A stretch of 64,000 bases of DNA from Sophora flavescens (lineage: Eukaryota; Streptophyta; Magnoliopsida; Fabales; Fabaceae), in assembly GCA_030762895.1 (NCBI GenBank), contig CM061062.1:290886985-290950984 (forward strand), in the 5' to 3' direction. Positions 34,616 to 45,061 of the stretch are shown here, piece after piece. Every line of letters starts with the position of its first letter. Position 1 is the stretch's first letter. The position numbers and the translations under genes were made by a program. Under the pieces are notes generated by a model. It saw only the letters and a list, made by a program, of their open reading frames with translations, was not told where the DNA came from and searched no databases.

Positions 34616-35006
34616 CCACCCGAACTCCCTCGTCAGGTGCATCATCATCATCATCATCACTGCTCATAGGATGATACTGGAGTTCTTCTTCCATGAATTC
34701 CTCAGGGTCCTCCTCTATAGGTGATGCAGGCACCACATTCAAAGGTGGTGGATTTAACACTAGCTGTCTTAGGTCTGCTAGGTGTTGTACATACAACCAA
34801 GCTGGAGGAAGTGATATCTGGATGGTCTCCATCGTATGAATCCTCCTCTCTGGACCTCCCTCATGTGTTCCTTCTATAGTGTAAACCGGGCCAGTGTACT
34901 CGGCCGTGTGATTCCCCGGATGAATCACCTAAGCCCCAGGGTTGTCGACATCCACAAACATGATCGCCCGCACCCGGGAGTGTACGAGAGGTAGTGCTGG
35001 GTCCAT
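34616..35006 (-). pseudogene. LTR-embedded ORF, diverged copy
   Basis: From ATG at 35006 on the minus strand the frame reads MDPALPLVHSRVRAIMF, meets an in-frame TAG at about 34931, and continues VIHPGNHTAEYTGPVYTIEG. It then has ETIQISLPPAWLYVQ, a proline-rich stretch and an acidic run (EEDPEEFMEEELQYHP, DDDDDD). This is clearly related to 46718-47203. CACTA-2 inserted near its 3' end (its tail is at 28891-28963). The base before ATG is the G of AG, as in the other copy. It is a pseudogene by stop codon and insertion. Confidence 0.7.
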
Positions 35007-37850
35007 CTAATCTCAACATAACAAGATACATACATATATACATAAAGGAAAATGCAAGGGTAAGATATCAATATATGGACAATTATGACAACTATATGCA
35101 CCCAAAGCATACAATAACAACATATACAAATAACAAGATATCACTTTAAGCAGTACATAGAAAGGGAAAATCATCGCTTTTTGAAAACCGTGGCACTTCT
35201 ATAATTCAACTTCTATCCTAATCTTTGGAAACCCCAACTTCAATTTGTTTAAAATGAGCTGATCAGGCCCGAAATTTGCCATAAAAGGCACAATGTTTTA
35301 TTCCAATACACTGCCCAAAACTCCAGGAATAATGTGCAACGTGCGTGGATATCCATAGCATACTATCCAACTCAAGGCATAGTAATCAAGGCATATGGAT
35401 TTCATTATCCGTCAAGGTACAATGATACAACGTAGCATGATATACCCTGCCCTTCAAGGTATTGACACAAAACAACTTTGGGCACGTCTGCCAAATGCAT
35501 GAAAAAAAACATTTTATCATCGCAGCTTTTCTTTGTGTATAATTCTTCCCTTATCGAAGCTCAAAGGCTCACGACCTCCATAATTTTCCGATGTATTAAA
35601 ATTTGTAAACACAGGACATTTGAGTCCGAGTGTCCAATCACAAGAGTATTAAACCGATGCACCAGTCTTAGACTTTGTGATCATAGAAAAATCAACTTTT
35701 CACCTTTACTTCTTTCACCACGTTGGTATAACGTATTATAGGACACACAGTCCATATCAACGTATATAGGACACACAGTCCACAACAACGTGACACTGAT
35801 CATAGATCAACGTGTTTATTAACACTAGTAGCCCGACGTCTCGGTTACTAGGTCCACCTTTCAACGTTATATTTTCATTAAGTGAAAAACAAAACAAAAC
35901 CAAAACTCCATAACTTATCCAAGTTATTGGAATATTGTTTTGAGTAAAGAATTTAGTAAAACTTTTTATTTGAAATTCATTTTCAAAAATCATCTTGATT
36001 AAAAAATTTAATTCTTTTTCAACAAAAAATAAAATTAACTTTTTTTAAAAAAGAATTTCTTCTGATTTAAGGAATTAATTTAGAAATCCCTTTTTACTTG
36101 TTAGATTATTTCCAAAAATTCTACTTCTTTTCAAAAGAAAAATATTGCCCTTTTCATAAAATTTCTAATGTTACAAAAAAATTGAAATATAATTTTATCT
36201 TTCTTCTCCTTTTAAATCAAAACTTCTTTTCAAAGAAATTTATTTATTTATAATCTTTCTCCACAATTTTTATTAAGATTTTTATCTCAATTTATTTATT
36301 TGAGCTATAACCCAAGGTTAGGCTTTCAATGCAACAACCTAAACAAATATATCATTACGTCAACACATTTATATATTCATAAACTTTGTACAAATCAAAT
36401 AAACACATAATGCATATAAATCACATAAAACTCAGTCTATTAATCCAAACAAAATCTATCATTAAACCAAATCATTATCACCAATAATTCAACCCATCAT
36501 CATCAAGCAACCATAGGTAACACAATGTCATCATAATAATACTATCCCTCAGGCTTTCTTCCCTTACCTCAGAGTAAAACGGTAAAGGATTCGATCGCGG
36601 GTTCAAAGCAACGAACTTGAGTTCTCGTTAAGATTGCAATTCTAATCAAAGCAAATGTTTAACATAAGTTATAAAAAAAATTATAAATTACCCTCATTCT
36701 TCATGCATGCTTTCTATAAGCTTTTGGATTTAGACTTTTTAAGTATCAAATAGGTAAAATAAAATTTAAAACTTGAAAAATAAAATTTCAAACTCTAGCC
36801 TCATCAACCATAGGTTTCGGCCTTCACAAGAAATGGTGGAAAAGTATTATTTTTCATCAATCTAATTTCATGCATGTAAATACTATAGTATTCTAAGCAT
36901 CATTTTACTTAAAAAAATTTGAACAAGCCTCATCAACTCATCAAGTGAGTTTCGACCATTTCAAGAAAACAAAGCTAGGAACTTTAAAATTTTTTCAAAC
37001 ACCATATAAAATTAATCATGCAAAGGATATAGTTTGTTTAACATGTATCATTCCAATGATCAAAAGTTAGGCTTCACTAACTCAAAATTTTTAGAGTTTT
37101 AGCCATAGAATCACAACAAGGAAGGAATACATATTTATAACAAACTACATAATTAAAAAAGAAACTAAATCAAAGTCCTTAAGCCATGCATGTGGGATTT
37201 TCATCAAAAAATCTCCTTTTTCCCTCTTGGTGTTTTCGGCCAACACCTTGGTCATAGGGTAGGATGACTTTTCACCACATGAAAGACATGAAAATGGAAA
37301 TAGAGTTGAGTAGAAGTTGATAAAAATTGAGTTTCATATTAAGAGCACTTTCTTTAAGAGTATGAGTTAGAACCATGGTCATAAAACCTGATTTTTCTAC
37401 CATGCATGGAAATGAACTTGCAAAATCATCACCTATCCTCCCTAGGGGTTTCGGCCACCCCTTCAAAATGGTAATAGGAGGGTCTTTTTCAACATGCAAG
37501 TGTTGATAATGGTGATGAAGATGAGTAGAACTTGAAAGAAAATGGTTTTAACAAAAGGAATAAGCTTAGTCATAAACAAACTCATCATGCATGTATAAGA
37601 AAAGAAAATAGCAAGGAAATATGAAGTATAATAGCTGAGTATTATACCTAGTAGCTGCTGAAAAATGAAAGCTTGAAAGCAAAAGCTAGAGCTTTCTCAA
37701 GAACAAGAAGTTATAAGCAAGTGTAGGAGTGTTTTTGAGTTAATGAGTGGAAAAAGTGAAGAAGTGTGAAGAAGAGGAGTTTATATAGAGGAGGGGGGCG
37801 CTGGTTCAGCAGAGAAAAGAGAGGGAAAAAAAATAATTTGTATTTTTAAT

Positions 37851-38339
37851 GAATTTTTTTTGAAATAAAATAATTTATTATACAAATAATAATTTCATGT
37901 AATAATGGTTTACTTTTTGTTTATGTTCAAGAACCTGTGATTTTGATGTTTAAAGTTCAACATAATTTTTGTTCTTGATATGTATAAACCGTATTGATAC
38001 CTGAGTCTGATTGTAATCAAGTCTGTGTTATCTATGTTCAAAACTGAGTTGATCAAAACCATTCTTGATTGCTGAAACTGAACTAATACTGAAACTGAAA
38101 CCTGCAAGTTTGTTCTTGATTGTTAATGCTTGTATCTGAAACTTGCATAACTTGTTTTGAATCTTTAAAGGTTTAATCAGTTTCTTTATTTTGTTAATAA
38201 TGAGTTTTGAACCCGAACCTATTCTGAGTGACTCTGGCATAGGCTTAGCTAGCATGTTGAGGTACCAATTAGCATTGTCCCAAAGATCTTTGATACACAT
38301 TTGTGTATCTGAGATGTGGACCTAGTCTACTAGATGGCA
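37851..38339. other. Spacer, no gene recognised
   Basis: AT-rich, low-complexity sequence with repeated short phrases such as CTGAAACTGAA near 38075-38100. No coding frame is supported. Confidence 0.4.
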
Positions 38340-39400
38340 AAGGGGGCCCTTTCCTGTCCAATCCGAGTACCAGAAGGAGGAAGTTCCTGAGTGCAGTCTC
38401 ATTTCAAAGCCATCCCGAAGTGCTTCTATAGCATGAACGATGCCCTTCCAGGTCACTATAACAAGTGGGCTTGCATATTATAAACAGGCAAAGAAGAGGA
38501 TAATGATTTCACCAGGCAAAGTTTCCCTGCTTTATTCAGTAGTTTACCTTTCCATGAAGACATTCTCTTCTGGACTTTCTCCACAATAAAATCATAATGT
38601 TTTTTATTAGCTCTTCCTTATCAGAAAGTTCAACTTTCCGCTGCTTGTTAATTTGAGGAGAGCACATAGCTTTGGATTTGGCAAGATTGACCTTCAGACC
38701 ACTAGCTACCAAGGTTTACAAAACCGGACCGGCCATCGAACCGGTGAAGGCAGCGGTTCGAGGTTCAATGGTCCAACCGAGGTTGAACCGTGGTTGAACC
38801 GGTTATAATTAAATATTATTATTTTAATTTTTAATATAATATTTGTAACAATATTAAACAAAAAAACAACATAGCAACTAAAATTATTAAGCACAATTTT
38901 TATCATTTTAAAATTAAACTAAATAAATATAAAGATATATGTTAAAATCATCTTCATAGGGAAAACCAACCCAAAATCTACAACCAGCCCACATATGTTA
39001 GAAAACAAAAGAATTGGGTTTTGGCTAGGATGATCCAAATCCTTTTATACTTTTTTTTTTAAGGAAACCGGTTCAGGCCGGTTCAGGCCGGTTCACTACC
39101 GGTTATGACCGGTTTTGAACCGGTTTTCCGGTTTTTGCACCGGTTCAATACAGGGCCGGTTTTCCCTACTGATGGACCGACCATGGTCCCGGTTCCCGGT
39201 CGGACTAGCCGGTCCGGTCCGGTTTTCAAAACCTTGCTAGCTACATAGAACTCATGAATTGTATCCATTACCAATTTAACCTGGGAATTATTGGCTTGAC
39301 AGAACAGGAGTACATCATCTGCAAAGAAGATCGGGTGAGTAATTCCCGGGCCACCTCATACCATTCTCCACCTAATTATTGCATGGATAGCATTCATTCA
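38340..39400 (-). pseudogene. LINE reverse transcriptase fragment
   Basis: On the minus strand the part right of the hAT insertion reads IFFADDVLLFCQANNSQVK (with the RT FADD box, about 39325-39270), then LVMDTIHEFY. Left of the insertion it continues GLKVNLAKSKAMCSPQIN (about 38700-38640). Removing the hAT element and one 8-bp repeat restores continuity. Both ends are degraded. Confidence 0.8.
38710..39236. mobile_element. hAT MITE inside the LINE, 8-bp TSD
   Basis: Ends are CAAGGTTTACAAAACCGGAC and the inverse of CAAGGTTTTGAAAACCGGAC. CTAGCTAC stands directly outside both (38702-38709 and 39237-39244). The interior is rich in ACCGGTT repeats and an AT-rich middle. 527 bp, no transposase. 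Confidence 0.9.
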
Positions 39401-39809
39401 TTTGGAATTATTTTCTTCTCAAAATAAAAATCACTTAGTTTATATACATAATTTAATATTTAGTTATAGGTAGTGTAAATAGAGGAAAAAATGTGTAAAA
39501 ACCCATTCACTCGATTATATAGTTTGAAAAATGTAGACTTAAGTTTTGAACAATTTTTTAAAAAAAATTATAGATGCTTAGGATATATATGAATATACTT
39601 GAATTTTCTAAATAGTTTTATGTATTTTAAATATGTAAAAAAATTATACTTGGTAAATAACATTTAATAATATGCATCATATTTGTAAAGGAAACTAAAT
39701 ATTTATATTTATTATTTATTATTTAATAATATAATGACAATTAATACCTCTTAATTCTATTTAGTAATACATATTATATAAATAGTCCATACTATAGTCA
39801 CTACTATGC

Positions 39810-39812
<3 letters not shown>
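39401..39812. other. AT-rich upstream region of the SPH gene
   Basis: Very AT-rich; no gene. It ends in the microsatellite that precedes the SPH reading frame. Confidence 0.45.

Positions 39813-39876
<64 letters not shown>
39813..39876. repeat. (AT)n microsatellite next to the SPH start
   Basis: About 32 AT units in an unbroken run, ending 39 bases before the ATG at 39916. It may supply or disturb the TATA element of that gene. Confidence 0.95.
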
Positions 39877-39878
<2 letters not shown>

Positions 39879-39915
39879 TATAATTTGCTAAAGCTTAAAG
39901 TTTTCACCTTAAAAA

Positions 39916-40356
39916 ATGATGATTGTTCCATCCGGCAGTCGTATCTTCATATTTTCGCTACTTTTACTTGTTTCTGTTGTGACTGTAAGTGGGGCATCAA
40001 TTTTCACTCGCATACATGTTCTCATGAAGAATGACTTGGGCGATGGGATTGATTTACAAGTGCATTGTAAATCCAAAGACGATGACCTAGGTGTTCATTA
40101 TCTCGCCTACCAAGCTGAGTATGGGTTTTCATTTCATCCTAGCGTTTTTGGAATCACTTTATTTTTCTGTGGCATGGAATGGGATGGTAAATTACATTGG
40201 TTTGACATTTACGATGATTCGAGAGATGGTACACTATGTACAAATTGCACCTGGAGCATACAGGAGGATCATCCATGCAGGTTTAACAAGAAAACCCAAG
40301 AGTTCGATATCTGCTACCCTTGGAATCCAAATACCGCAAAGTATAATCTCTATTAA
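39916..40356 (+). CDS. S-protein homolog (SPH) secreted protein
   Basis: A single-exon, 146-residue protein of the plant self-incompatibility S1 / S-protein homolog family. The N-terminus has a signal peptide: after MMIVPSGSR comes the hydrophobic core IFIFSLLLLVSVVTVSGA, cleaved probably near residue 27. The mature part has the family pattern: VHVLMKNDLG-like start (IHVLMKNDLGDGIDLQVHC), KSKDDDLG, the YGFSFHPSVFGITLFFCGMEW segment, then CTNCTW and PCRF, with cysteines in the usual places. SPH proteins are small secreted beta-sandwich proteins; one poppy member triggers pollen self-incompatibility, but most have no known role. No neighbour suggests a function. The frame is intact and ends in the expected CYPW region; a second methionine at codon 2 is an equally good start. 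Confidence 0.85.
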   Translation: MMIVPSGSRIFIFSLLLLVSVVTVSGASIFTRIHVLMKNDLGDGIDLQVHCKSKDDDLGVHYLAYQAEYGFSFHPSVFGITLFFCGMEWDGKLHWFDIYDDSRDGTLCTNCTWSIQEDHPCRFNKKTQEFDICYPWNPNTAKYNLY

Positions 40357-42196
40357 TATCAGCATATATGAAGATTATAATTTTATATTTAATAAAGCGC
40401 TAGCTTCCCTATCTTTTTTGATTTGTTATTGTCTTTCGGATTTATTTTTGTCATGAAATTCAAGTTATCCTCCAATGAGTTTGTTATTTTTCTTTAGTAA
40501 AAGAAATTATATAAAAAATTCGTAATTCTAGCAAGGGCCCTTAACTCTTACTACAATTCATGTCTTCAACTTTCAAGTCATAAACAATTTTTTACTGATG
40601 AATTAGTATTCAAATTCATTCCATTAATCCCTCGTACTCTTTTTCTTTTTCAAAGTAGCGCATCTTTGCAAGAATCATGTGGCAGCTGTGCTGGATAAAC
40701 CAGAGGAAAAGATGTATCACTTGAATTTTTTTTTATAGCATGTTTCACTTGAAAATTGTGCGTATGTATAAAATTATAAATTATTAATATTTCTTATATA
40801 TTCGTAAAAATAGTTTCTTTCCTTCTTTATTTTCCTTCAAAATGTTCTAGTTGTCATTAAAACGGATTTGAATTATGCAAATATAGAGTGGTGCTACAGC
40901 CTACAGTCACTTACAACTGTCTTTCTACAATCCTCACTAAAAAACTTGTAATTTTTCAAAAATAATAGAATTTTGACAAGTTAGTAGAGCGCATAAATAG
41001 GAAACTGGAATCTCACCAATAATCTCTTGTTGGATTTTGTATCTGTAATTGTGAATAAAGTATCTTTTTTGTCTAAACCCAGTGTATCCCAATGTTGCTG
41101 TCAACGAAGGACTAACCACTGTTTGCGGAGGGTTGGTTTGAATAAAGTACTTCGAGCGTGAAATTAATTTTGTGAAGAGTGAAAATTGAAAAATGTTAAA
41201 TACCTCAAGAGTCCTAAAAATTAGCAAGTCTTTAGTGTATTGCACGAGTTTTTCTTTTTAATTAATACATATGTAAAACAAGTAAAATAAAAGGAAAATA
41301 AAATAAAATTATAAATAATATATAATACATAATTCAAGTAGAATCTTTAAAAAATATAAATTAACAGACAATATGTTTATATTTAAAGAAATATAAGCAC
41401 AATTAATTAAAAACTAATTTAAATATAAAAAATTATAAGTTAAGAATGACATTTCTCATTTTATAAATTAGAGAAGCCTAAAATATTTTATCACTCTTAA
41501 GTCACTAAATAATCAAATGCGTCATTTAAGTTATAGCTTTCTAAATAATATATTTTATAAATATTTTTTTGGATTCTGAATATGATTCTATCATATTCCA
41601 CTCTTCCCATATCCAGAATCCAAAAAAAAAAAAAAAAAATAGTCATAAAAAAGAATCCAAAAAAAAATTTATAAAATATTTTGTTTAGAAAGTTATAAAA
41701 TAAATAGATATTGGGTAATTAATTTTTGGTGGGAAGGGATATTGATATAGAAAGGTGAATCCAAACAAATAAATGGGAGAGAAATAATTAATTTTTTCAA
41801 AAAAAAATCATAATTAATTAATGAGTTTATCATAATTAATTAACAATAAGTTGATTGTGAGTAATTAATGAGTCTTATCCTATACAACATTGTATATGTT
41901 AGAAGAGAAATTGGTTGAAATTCATGTGGGTCATACAAAATTCAAGTGGGACCCACATGAATTTCAACATATAAAAAGGAGTGTGTTGGAGTGTGTGTTA
42001 AAAAGTGTGTTGCTAGCACTCCTCTTATGAGTAATGATATTTTTAAGTACTTCAATGAAAAATTTTAACTGAATGCAAATATTTTCTTTTTATAAATGAA
42101 GCTATTAAGTAATATAATTTTTCTTTTTTTTGAACGAAAAGAGTAATATTGTTTTTTTTTTTGAAGGCGAGTAATATTGTTAATCCTTATAGATTC
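40357..42196. other. Intergenic AT-rich region with MITE-like hairpins
   Basis: No gene. A MITE-like inverted repeat spans about 41530-41700 (TTTCTAAATAATATATTTTA against its inverse near 41695, each followed by TTTTTTTGGATTC). Another perfect hairpin is at 41914-41968. Confidence 0.5.
41914..41968. repeat. 18-bp perfect inverted repeat, 19-base loop
   Basis: GTTGAAATTCATGTGGGT (41914-41931) is followed by its exact inverse at 41951-41968. Confidence 0.85.
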
Positions 42197-42862
42197 AGGA
42201 TTGATATTTTCAAAAATTACTCAACTTCCAAATACAATTTAAAAGCTACATTGTGCTAATTTTTATCATCATTCTTTCTCTAACTTTAAATTAACTTTCT
42301 CCCTTCTCTCTACACACAGTCACGTGCCACCATTAGACTGGTTTTGAGCGATTTTTTGGCTTGGAATCACCCCTTTACTTCGTTTTTTCCCCTATTTTAT
42401 CTAAATAACTGGTTTTTCCACATAGATCTGGTTTTTTTTCTTTCGTGTTTTTCATCTTTTTCGTCTTCTGTGGGTGGCGTTATTGTTGTTCGTCGTCTTG
42501 GTGAGGCGTTGTTTGATTTCCCGTCTTGGTGCGGTGTTTGTTTGATTTCCCGTCTTGGTGCGGTGTTCGTTTGGTTCAGATTGACAGATTTGCTTCGATC
42601 CATCACAGATTTGATCAAGAATTGGGCGTAAATGTTACAGATCCGGAGACATGGGTATTCCGGTGCTTTGATTTTGTCACTTTTGTAGGCATTTTGATTT
42701 TGCCGTGTTATGCTATTAACCTGGGTGCTGTGAGTTTGTTCGCAGATTCATCCTTTTCGGTTTTTAGCGATGTTGGATTTGTGTTGTTCGATGTATTTCA
42801 TCAATTTGAATGAATGAATATCTTTTTAGTCAAAAAAAAAAAAAAGGATTGATATTTTCAAA
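42197..42862 (+). mobile_element. Poly(A)-tailed retroposed segment, 18-bp TSD
   Basis: AGGATTGATATTTTCAAA occurs at 42197-42214 and 42845-42862, and an A-run (42831-42845) stands before the right copy. That is the mark of LINE-driven insertion. The 630-base body has a C/T-rich leader-like start, a short internal tandem repeat (GATTTCCCGTCTTGGTGCGG at 42516 and 42545), and a 3' end that reads GAATGAATATCTTTTTAGTC before the As, similar to plant LINE 3' ends. No long coding frame is credible. It could be a 5'+3' fused LINE derivative (SINE-like) or a processed transcript. Confidence 0.7.
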
Positions 42863-42867
42863 TTGGA

Positions 42868-43670
42868 AAGTAAACGATTCAATATTAAATAAAACAACGT
42901 AAAGAAATTAAATAAATTTTAAAATAATTTAACATATTAATCTGAGTAATTATAGAAATTATTAGAATGATTCGTAAGAAGGATATTTCTCCTAATTTTC
43001 ATTTGTTGTATCAGTTCATTCCTTATCAAATATGTGATAATGAGAATTAATCGTGGTGCTCATTTCACACCAAATTCGATTTTATTACTTAATACTTTTT
43101 GATTACTATTATTCTTTAAAGTTGGGTAAAATAAGTTCTTTTATGATTTTATAACTTTAATAATGGGATAATATTAAACGATTCAATATTAAATAAAAAG
43201 GTAAATAAATTAAAGAAATTTTAAAATAATTTAACATATTAATCAATGAGTAATTAGAGAAATTATTAGAATAACCAGGTTGGCGTGAGTGGTTAAAGGC
43301 CTCTCGCCCCTTAACCAAAATCTCGAGTTCGAGTCTTGAGTATGGAAAAAATCTCAGCTGGGAGGGATGCCACCCATCGAGGTCCCGAACAAACTCTCGA
43401 GGGAGATTAGTCCCCATCTTAGGTTGGCGATGGGATACTCCTCGAAGTAGATAAAAAAAGAAGAAATTATTAGAATGACTGGTTAGAATGATATTTTCCT
43501 AATTTTCATTTGTCGTATCAGTTCATTCCTTATCAAATACTATGTGATAATGAGAATTAATTGTGGTGCTCATTTCACACCAAATCCGATTTTATTACTT
43601 AATACTTTTTTATTACTAATATTCTTTAAAGTTGGGTAAAATAAGTTCTTTTATGCTTTTAAAACTTTAG
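42868..43670. repeat. Tandem duplication of about 300 bp
   Basis: Copy 1 (42868-43150) and copy 2 (about 43170-43670 minus the SINE) share ACGATTCAATATTAAATAAA, TTTAACATATTAATC, ATCAGTTCATTCCTTATCAA and TTCTTTAAAGTTGGGTAAAA in the same order. Only copy 2 contains the SINE at 43273-43461, so duplication came first. Confidence 0.8.
43273..43461 (+). mobile_element. tRNA-derived SINE, 15-bp TSD
   Basis: AGAAATTATTAGAAT flanks both ends (43258-43272 and 43462-43476). The 5' part has pol III internal promoter boxes: TGGCGTGAGTGGTTAAAGG (A box) and GAGTTCGAGTCTTG (B box). The tail is A-rich (TAGATAAAAAAAG). 189 bp, no coding capacity. Confidence 0.85.
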
Positions 43671-44189
43671 GCTATATTGGGAGGATGGGGTAGGATGGTT
43701 AGTAATGGAGTGGAGTGGTGTATGTTATCAGCATTGATGTTATTTTTTTTTTTGGATTAGAATTTATCTAATTTAATAGTCATATATCAACCATTTCAGT
43801 AATCCAAAATAAATATTGCCTACATATCATCTACTCAAATTGTTTTTTTTTTGTTTACCATCTTCTCAAATTGTTATTGATCCATTCTTCCAAATTGCTA
43901 TGACAAATGAATTCACAATGGTTTTATACAATTATGTAATAGAGTATCCAAATTGTATGTCCAAATATCTTTACTCTTTCTATATCACCGAGACATCTTT
44001 GACTTTTGTTATTGAAGTTTTGATTCGTTGATCAGTTTTATCCAAATTAAATTCCGTCTATAAATAATTAAGGGTTCGTTAGTTACAAAATTTTCATATA
44101 AAATAATGCTTAGATCATATTTTAGTGATTAGCAAATAAATTAAAAGTTAATTTATATTTTTTTACTATCATAAATAATGCTTAGAATT
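43671..44189. other. Spacer, no gene recognised
   Basis: AT-rich sequence; no supported open frame or repeat. Confidence 0.4.
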
Positions 44190-44372
44190 TTCATATTTTT
44201 TTGTCCTTGACCAGGAGTATCCCCGTCGAAAGCGGGCACTAATCTCTTGCAGGGGAATGAATGGCACCTGAAGGCGGGAAATCCCCTCCCAGCGAAAATT
44301 CGCTCCATTCGCAAAAGTTGGGATTCGAACCCCAGCCACTTGGTTGAGGGACACAAGTCCACCAACTACACT
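44190..44372 (-). mobile_element. tRNA-derived SINE, minus strand
   Basis: The minus strand begins TGTAGTTGGTGGACTTG (A box region), has GGTTCGAATCCC (B box, about 44330-44341), and ends in GGACAAAAAAATATG. It is about 180 bp. It abuts gag sequence on the right, but no duplication is visible and gag does not resume on the left, so the junction is probably a later truncation. Confidence 0.7.
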
Positions 44373-44671
44373 TCATGCAGTCTTTGGTAGCGTGACTCAT
44401 GCCACACTTCATGCATTTTTGTGGAATATTCCTGGATGAACCATCACCTCCACTGCATCCACCAACAAATCAGTGCTGAAACTACTGCTGACCTTGTGGC
44501 CTATTGTATGGCTTCCTCTGGATTCGATTGTTATTCTTGTAGTTTCCCCTATTGAACCTAGATGGTCCATAACTCTATTGATTAGCGTAACATCCCTGGC
44601 TGCTTTATGGATTGACAACTGTCCTCACAAACCAACACGGGTCTTTTCAGCGTGCTTTGTTCTCACTCACG

Positions 44672-44740
44672 CGCTTCCCGAGAAAACTTCCCAGGAGGTC
44701 ACCCATCCCATAATTGCTCCAAGTCAAGCTCGCTTAATTG
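44672..44740 (-). other. 5S rRNA-like segment in Cassandra LTR 1
   Basis: The minus strand contains the 5S internal promoter region with box C-like GATGGGTGACCTCCTGGGAA kept exactly and the box A region diverged (AATTAAGCGAGCTTGACTTGG). It is a retrotransposon part, not a 5S gene. The same block is at about 45150-45218 in LTR 2. Confidence 0.75.
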
Positions 44741-45049
44741 TGGAGTTATTAAGTGATGGGCTACCGAAAAGAAGATGCATCTTGTTAGTATAGGTAGTAC
44801 CAATCAATTCATATAAGCCTTCCTCAACTGTATAGTCCCATACCTACACAGTCTCAGGATCCCTCTCATTCGGGTGTGTAATAGGTTCATTCATGTATCC
44901 CTTCGCCTAGAAGCCTGCCAGGAGGCGCTCCTTGTCCGTGCTTTCTTGCACCGGCGATCACTACCCGCCCTCGTCAGCACCAGGGTGTTACATGCCCACC
45001 AGCTTCCACTTGGTTCGTCCTCGAACCACACCGTACTGGGAGAGGTGCT

Positions 45050-45061
45050 GCTCTGATACCA
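45050..45061 (-). other. Cassandra primer binding site
   Basis: GCTCTGATACCA is the inverse of TGGTATCAGAGC, complementary to the 3' end of initiator tRNA-Met. It lies two bases from LTR 2. Confidence 0.85.

Larger units (their letters stand above)
28514..37850 (-). mobile_element. Tekay-like LTR, split by CACTA-2
   Basis: The LTR starts TGTAACACCC at 28514, is interrupted at 28964-34615, and resumes to about 37850. Resumed sequence parallels the B LTR. Shared stretches include GCACCAGTCTTAG (35659 and 47894), the phrase ACACAGGAC...GAGTG...CAATCAC, and a minus-strand TATA box (CTATATAAAC) near 37780-37787. The U3 part after the TATA box is not recognisable, so the LTR is truncated at its right end. 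No internal region is attached. It may be a solo LTR or a remnant. Confidence 0.7.

Noticed and set aside
42344..42813. Two 95-codon frames in the retroposed segment
   Set aside because: Hydrophobic, T-rich translation without a family, and the short internal tandem repeat gives repeated words in two frames.
43273..44372. tRNA genes
   Set aside because: A and B box motifs are present, but no complete cloverleaf follows; tails and target duplication (first one) show SINEs.
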